Assembly: GCA_021787775.1 (NCBI GenBank)
Contig: JAJYLK010000024.1
Location: 1 to 9,485 of the forward strand
Length of the DNA: 9,485 nt
Source of the DNA: Actinomycetes bacterium
GTDB taxonomy: Bacteria; Actinomycetota; Thermoleophilia; BMS3ABIN01
Direction of reading: 5' to 3'
The notes under the pieces are model-generated. The model saw nothing but the letters and a program-made list of their open reading frames with translations, was not told the origin of the DNA and searched no databases. How positions within the stretch are numbered: the stretch's first letter is position 1; each line of letters opens with the position of its first letter. Of the stretch, positions 6,596 through 9,485 are shown piece after piece. The position numbers and the translations under genes were made by a program.

Positions 6596-6954
6596 CAACC
6601 AGGCCGGGGCAGATCCAAAGCCGTGACGCGGAGCGGCGTCCCAGACTGCGGGTGGGCATCTTCCCGCTCACCTCCGATGCCGGCTGCCAGCTGGAGTTCC
6701 TCAACCTGGAAGACGATCTGGTGGCGCTGGGCAGCTGCGCCGCTTTCGGCGGCATTCCGGCCTCGCGGCGCTTTCATGACATGCGCGATCTCAAAAAATA
6801 TGTCTTCCAGGGCATGGAGGACCTCGACACGCTGGAGATCCATCCCGTCTCCAATTATGTCCGGGTCGACTTCCAGTTGCGCGGCTGTCCCGCGAGCCGC
6901 TGGGAGATAATGGAAACGATCACCGCCCTCATCGCCGGCCGGATTCCGCAGCTG
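6592..6954 (+). pseudogene. Hydrogenase delta (small) subunit, internally deleted and C-terminally lost
   Basis: A fragment of the [NiFe]-hydrogenase small subunit, which carries the electron-relay clusters. From GTG 6592 (overlapping the gamma stop) it reads RVGIFPLTSDAGCQLEFLNLEDDL, then jumps in frame near 6718 to VALGSCAAFGGIPA, omitting the middle of the domain (roughly 55-60 residues by family comparison). It continues to VDFQLRGCPASRWEI and LIAGRIPQL. The proximal-cluster ligands are Cys32, Cys49 and Cys99, but the first of the usual four is Asp29 (TSDAGC for TSCAGC). Sequence after about 6954 is unrelated, so the C-terminal half with the other cluster ligands is gone. The frame stays open to 7260 but without family similarity. 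About 120 family residues remain of about 250. Confidence 0.82.
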
Positions 6955-7121
6955 AAAAGCGGCGGTTGCCGGGGGCCGACGAGGAACCGAGTCTCCGGGC
7001 AGCGATATATGTCCTCTCGCGCGTCGCCACCTATCCGGACCTGCTTCGCAAGTTCCAGAAGTTCTGCTCGCTGGCGACCGGGCACCAGGAGCTGTTCGAC
7101 CGGTGGCGGGCGGGCGAATAA
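6955..7121 (+). pseudogene. Unassigned coding-like fragment after the delta remnant
   Basis: In the frame ending at TAA 7119-7121 the translation is protein-like: about 50 residues including SLRAAIYVLSRVATYPDLL and LATGHQELFDRWRAGE. It has no ATG or ribosome-binding site at its left end and overlaps the decayed tail of the delta frame. It looks like the C-terminus of some other protein joined here by a deletion. I do not recognise the family. It could also be a chance open frame. Confidence 0.3.
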
Positions 7122-7174
7122 TCTGGAATGCTTGAGGGCGACAGCCGCGCGTCCACGCGATAGACTTCAGCTGG

Positions 7175-7190
7175 ACAGCCGGCCGGCTGT
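7175..7190. promoter_or_regulatory. 16-base perfect palindrome upstream of pyrE
   Basis: ACAGCCGGCCGGCTGT is a perfect palindrome 57 bases before the pyrE start codon and is followed by a T-rich stretch up to 7219. It could be an operator for a dimeric regulator, or a hairpin ending upstream transcription; with no spacer bases a hairpin would lose pairs in its loop. The stretch 7122-7246 shows no convincing promoter otherwise. Confidence 0.4.
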
Positions 7191-7246
7191 TCCGTGCTAT
7201 TTACATACTTATTCTTTTTGTCAACAGAACAGAACAGGATGGTCCC

Positions 7247-7804
7247 ATGCCACGCATTGAAACGCTGCGCGAACGCCTTAGCTTCCTGCTGAAGGAAAAA
7301 GCCTATCTCACCGGAGATTTCATCCTCACTTCGGGTAAACACAGCGACCATTATTTCGACTGCAAACGCGTCACTCTCGATCCGGAGGGGCTGGCGATCG
7401 CCGCCGAGCTGCTGGTCGACAGGTTGAAGCGGGCAGGCATCGCCGCGATCGGGGGCCTGGCGATCGGCGCTGACCCGATCGTTGCCGGAGTAGCGGCGAT
7501 CAGCTGGCGGCTCGGCGCGCCTGTCCAGGGATTCATTGTCCGCAAGGAGCCCAAGGCCCACGGAACCAGCAAATGGATCGAGGGTTGCGTCGCCGCAGGC
7601 GCCCGCGTCGCGGTCGTCGACGATGTGGTCACGAGCGGGGGCTCGATCATCAAGGCTATCGACAGATGCCGGCAGGAGGGTCTGGAGCCGGCCATCGCGT
7701 ACACGCTCGTCGACCGGGAGGAAGGAGGAGCAGAGGCGATCGAAAACGAGGGCGTTCCTTTTGAACCCCTGTTCAGATACAGCGAGCTTTTTGGTCCGGC
7801 CTGA
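7247..7804 (+). CDS. pyrE: Orotate phosphoribosyltransferase
   Basis: A complete 185-residue enzyme that joins orotate to PRPP to make orotidine 5'-phosphate, the fifth step of de novo pyrimidine synthesis, in the cytosol. The PRPP loop VAVVDDVVTSGGS is at 121-133 with the acidic pair Asp125/Asp126. RKEPKAHG (99-106) supplies the catalytic-loop lysines Lys100 and Lys103, and LTSGKHSDHYFDCK (27-40) is the orotate-side loop. Length is normal for the dimeric bacterial form. ATG 7247 has AGGAT six bases upstream, where three tandem AACAG copies (7223-7237) run into it. All key residues are intact, in contrast with the broken hydrogenase genes on both sides; no other pyrimidine gene is adjacent. 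Confidence 0.95.
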   Translation: MPRIETLRERLSFLLKEKAYLTGDFILTSGKHSDHYFDCKRVTLDPEGLAIAAELLVDRLKRAGIAAIGGLAIGADPIVAGVAAISWRLGAPVQGFIVRKEPKAHGTSKWIEGCVAAGARVAVVDDVVTSGGSIIKAIDRCRQEGLEPAIAYTLVDREEGGAEAIENEGVPFEPLFRYSELFGPA

Positions 7805-7893
7805 TCATCGAAAGCAGGTGACGAGTTTGGAATCACGCCGCCGGGCGCACAATCTCGGCATCCGGAAATTGACCCGGAGCCGAATGAGCCTCG
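7805..7893 (+). other. Gap between pyrE and the alpha remnant, with a possible lost-gene tail
   Basis: In the same frame as pyrE, the codons after its stop stay open (KAGDEFGITPPGAQ...DPEPNEPR) to a TGA at 7895-7897, which overlaps the alpha-subunit ATG as ATGA. Such a 4-base overlap is typical of an original upstream operon member. This may be the tail of the gene that once preceded alpha, but there is no recognisable similarity. Confidence 0.3.
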
Positions 7894-8274
7894 ATGAAGA
7901 TCAAACTGGAACATGTCACCAGGATCGAAGGGCACGCTTCGCTGACGGTGCAAATCGCGGACAACCGCGTCCATTCGGCGCGGCTGAAATATGAAGAAGG
8001 AGCGCGCCTGTTCGAGGGTCTGCTGCTCGCAAGTTCTTCGACGCCCCCACGATAGCGTCCCGCATCTGCGGCGTCTGCCCTGCGGTCCATAACGCCACTG
8101 CCCTGAGAGCGGTCGAGCAGGCACTCGGCGACCGCCCAGAACCTGACCAATATCGAGAACGACATCGAGCACTTTATCGGCTCGCGTCGCGGCTGGGAGC
8201 CGGCCAGGATGATCCGGGGGATCGAACAGCTCGTGCGCGCTTACGATCCCTGCGTCTCCTGCGCCACACACTGA
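7894..8274 (+). pseudogene. [NiFe]-hydrogenase alpha (large) subunit, drastically shortened and frameshifted
   Basis: Three pieces of the catalytic subunit. Piece 1 (7894-8033) is the N-terminus, MKIKLEHVTRIEGHASL to GARLFEGLLL; its frame runs into TAG at 8053-8055. Piece 2 (8034-8132, another frame) contains TIASRICGVCPAVHN, the first nickel-ligand motif RxCGxC. Piece 3 (8134-8274, back in the first frame) is the C-terminus, NLTNIENDIEHF to RAYDPCVSCATH and stop, with the second motif DPCxxCxxH. The family is about 420-430 residues; only about 130 remain, and some 260 residues between pieces 2 and 3 are gone. All four active-site cysteines survive but in two frames without the fold between them, so no normal enzyme can be made. 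The protein ends exactly at the histidine where the maturation endopeptidase would cut in longer homologues. Confidence 0.88.
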
Positions 8275-8304
8275 GCAAATCGGCCAGGAAGTTTAACCGG
8301 CCGC

Positions 8305-8332
8305 CTCCGCGGAGATTCACACTCCATGGAGT
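8305..8332. promoter_or_regulatory. Two short palindromes over the korA ribosome-binding site and start
   Basis: CTCCGCGGAG (8305-8314) and ACTCCATGGAGT (8321-8332) are both perfect palindromes; the first contains the only GGAG near the start and the second is centred on the ATG. GGAG 8311-8314 could also pair with CTCC 8322-8325, hiding the ribosome-binding site. This may be chance at this length. Confidence 0.25.
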
Positions 8333-9485
8333 ATTCGGTCAGAATTGGTGGTGAAGCGGGCCAGGGGATCCAGACCCTCAGCAGCATCCTGGGCAAGATG
8401 CTGGTGCGGACGGGCTTCCACGTGTTCACGCACCAGGACTATATGTCACGCATCCGCGGCGGGCACAACTTCAATCAGATTCGCTTTGCCGACCGCCCGC
8501 TGGCCTGCTCGCGGCGACGGATCGACATCCTGGTCGCGCTCGACCAGCAAACCGTAGACATACATCGCGGCGACCTCGCTCCGGACGGGCTGGTCATCCA
8601 TGATTCAGAGACGATCGGCAGGAAGTACGACCGCCCGGAGTTCATCGATGTGCCGGCCCGCCGGCTGGCGATGGAAACAGCTGGCAAGCGGCTGATGGAA
8701 AACACCGTCGCGGCAGGCGCAGTATCGGGCATGCTCCGCCTCGAATTGGCGCCGCTGGAGAGGCTCCTGTCGCAAACATTCGCCGGCAAAGGGCAAGAGG
8801 CCGTCGACGGGAACATCGCTGCCGCGCGCGCCGGCTACGATTTTGCGCTTCACAATTGTCCCCGCTGCGCGTTCACACCGGCCGCAAGCGGTCCGGCGGC
8901 CCGGCGCATGCTAATCGATGGCAACTCCGCAGTCGGGATAGGAGCATTACTAAGCGGCTGCCGGTTTTACGCCGCCTACCCGATGACGCCTTCGACCGGC
9001 GTCCTCAATTTCATGGCCGGACAAAGCCGGCGTCACAGTCTCGTCGTCGAGCAGGCTGAAGATGAGATCAGCGCAATCAACATGGCCATCGGCGCATCTT
9101 ACGCTGGCGTCCGCTCGATGACCGGCACGGCCGGCGGCGGCTTCGCGCACATGGTGGAGGGTCTCTCCCTGGCGGGGATGACGGAAACGCCGGTGGTCAT
9201 CTTTGTCGGTCAGCGGCCGGCGCCCGCGACCGGACTGCCCACCCGCACCGAGCAGGGCGATCTCCTCTATGTGCTGAACGCGGCCCACGGCGAATTCCCC
9301 CGCGTGGTGATGGCGCCGGGCAGTCCCGAGCAGGCTTTCCGCCTCACGGGCAAGGCGTTCGACCTGGCAGAGAAATATCAGGTCCCCGCGATCATCCTTT
9401 CCGATACGTATCTGGCCGACGCCGAGTGGACACTGGACGGGCTGGAGCCCGCCCGGATCGAATACCTCGATCACCGTTTGCATGC
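8326..9485 (+). CDS. korA: 2-oxoacid:ferredoxin oxidoreductase, fused gamma-alpha subunit (partial)
   Basis: The first 386 codons of a subunit that, with a thiamine-pyrophosphate beta subunit, oxidatively decarboxylates 2-oxoacids (probably 2-oxoglutarate) to acyl-CoA and reduces ferredoxin in the cytosol. The reading frame is unbroken and leaves the window; the family is about 560-600 residues. Residues 1-185 are the gamma domain, with IGGEAGQGIQTLSSILGKML at 7-26 and SRIRGGHN. Residues 195 onward are the alpha (pyrimidine-binding) domain, with YPMTPST at 218-224, EQAEDE at 242-247 and GTAGGGFAHMVEGLS. A CPRC motif (178-181) lies in the linker. ATG 8326 is supported by the MEYSVRIGGEAGQG start; GGAG at 8311-8314 is rather far (11 bases). 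Substrate (2-oxoglutarate, pyruvate or another) cannot be told from this part. It follows the alpha remnant by 51 bases on the same strand. Confidence 0.88.
   Translation, partial: MEYSVRIGGEAGQGIQTLSSILGKMLVRTGFHVFTHQDYMSRIRGGHNFNQIRFADRPLACSRRRIDILVALDQQTVDIHRGDLAPDGLVIHDSETIGRKYDRPEFIDVPARRLAMETAGKRLMENTVAAGAVSGMLRLELAPLERLLSQTFAGKGQEAVDGNIAAARAGYDFALHNCPRCAFTPAASGPAARRMLIDGNSAVGIGALLSGCRFYAAYPMTPSTGVLNFMAGQSRRHSLVVEQAEDEISAINMAIGASYAGVRSMTGTAGGGFAHMVEGLSLAGMTETPVVIFVGQRPAPATGLPTRTEQGDLLYVLNAAHGEFPRVVMAPGSPEQAFRLTGKAFDLAEKYQVPAIILSDTYLADAEWTLDGLEPARIEYLDHRLH

Noticed and set aside
8020..8140. Programmed frameshifting to join the alpha pieces
   Set aside because: No slippery heptamer or downstream stem is seen, and the missing 260 residues would not be restored by shifting.
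7351..8271. 306-codon minus-strand open frame opposite pyrE and the alpha remnant
   Set aside because: The translation is low-complexity Arg/Ser/Pro-rich, has no recognisable motif, and mirrors pyrE.
5908..8274. Mobile element insertion (IS or integrase) as the cause of the hydrogenase decay
   Set aside because: No transposase or integrase frame, terminal inverted repeats or target duplications are visible.
8950..9483. 177-codon minus-strand open frame
   Set aside because: It lies opposite the intact korA frame with clear family motifs; it is a shadow frame in GC-rich DNA.

Overview
The window reads as chromosomal DNA from a GC-rich anaerobic bacterium with peptidoglycan. The evidence for this is a parA-parB partition locus (usually near the replication origin), a bifunctional penicillin-binding protein, a ferredoxin-dependent 2-oxoacid oxidoreductase and traces of a cytoplasmic [NiFe] hydrogenase. 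A deep-branching Actinomycetota-type anaerobe fits best, but this is inference from the mix of families and no marker here fixes the phylum.

Layout. (1) 2-1555, plus strand: the 3' end of parA, parB and a roadblock/LC7 gene, overlapping by 8 and 1 bases, so one coupled operon. (2) 1638-3662, minus: a complete class A penicillin-binding protein, convergent with that operon. (3) 3779-4323, minus: a self-contained unit for a CsoR/CstR-family repressor, with a near-consensus promoter, a palindromic operator at the predicted transcription start, a 95-residue gene and an intrinsic terminator. The two conserved cysteines are present but the copper-ligand histidine is replaced, which points to a thiol/persulfide sensor more than a copper sensor. 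(4) 4365-4580: a non-coding degenerate tandem array of about 13 units with a 15-16 base period. (5) 4621-5457, plus: a DUF1848 cysteine-rich protein; convergent with it at 5516-5692 (minus) is a 58-residue two-helix membrane protein. (6) 5908-8274, plus: the remains of a group 3b-like hydrogenase operon in the usual beta-gamma-delta-alpha order. The gamma gene lacks its N-terminal half, the delta gene has an internal deletion, a lost cluster ligand and no C-terminal half, and the alpha gene is cut to about 130 codons in alternating frames. An intact pyrE lies between the delta and alpha remnants. (7) 8326 to the end, plus: an intact, window-truncated korA-type subunit.

Intact genes cover chromosome segregation, cell-wall synthesis, stress-responsive repression, pyrimidine synthesis and anaerobic 2-oxoacid metabolism. 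The hydrogenase genes cannot make a normal enzyme as read. The main points for follow-up are this shrunken hydrogenase locus with pyrE inside it, the 15-base repeat array, and the autoregulated CstR-like unit.
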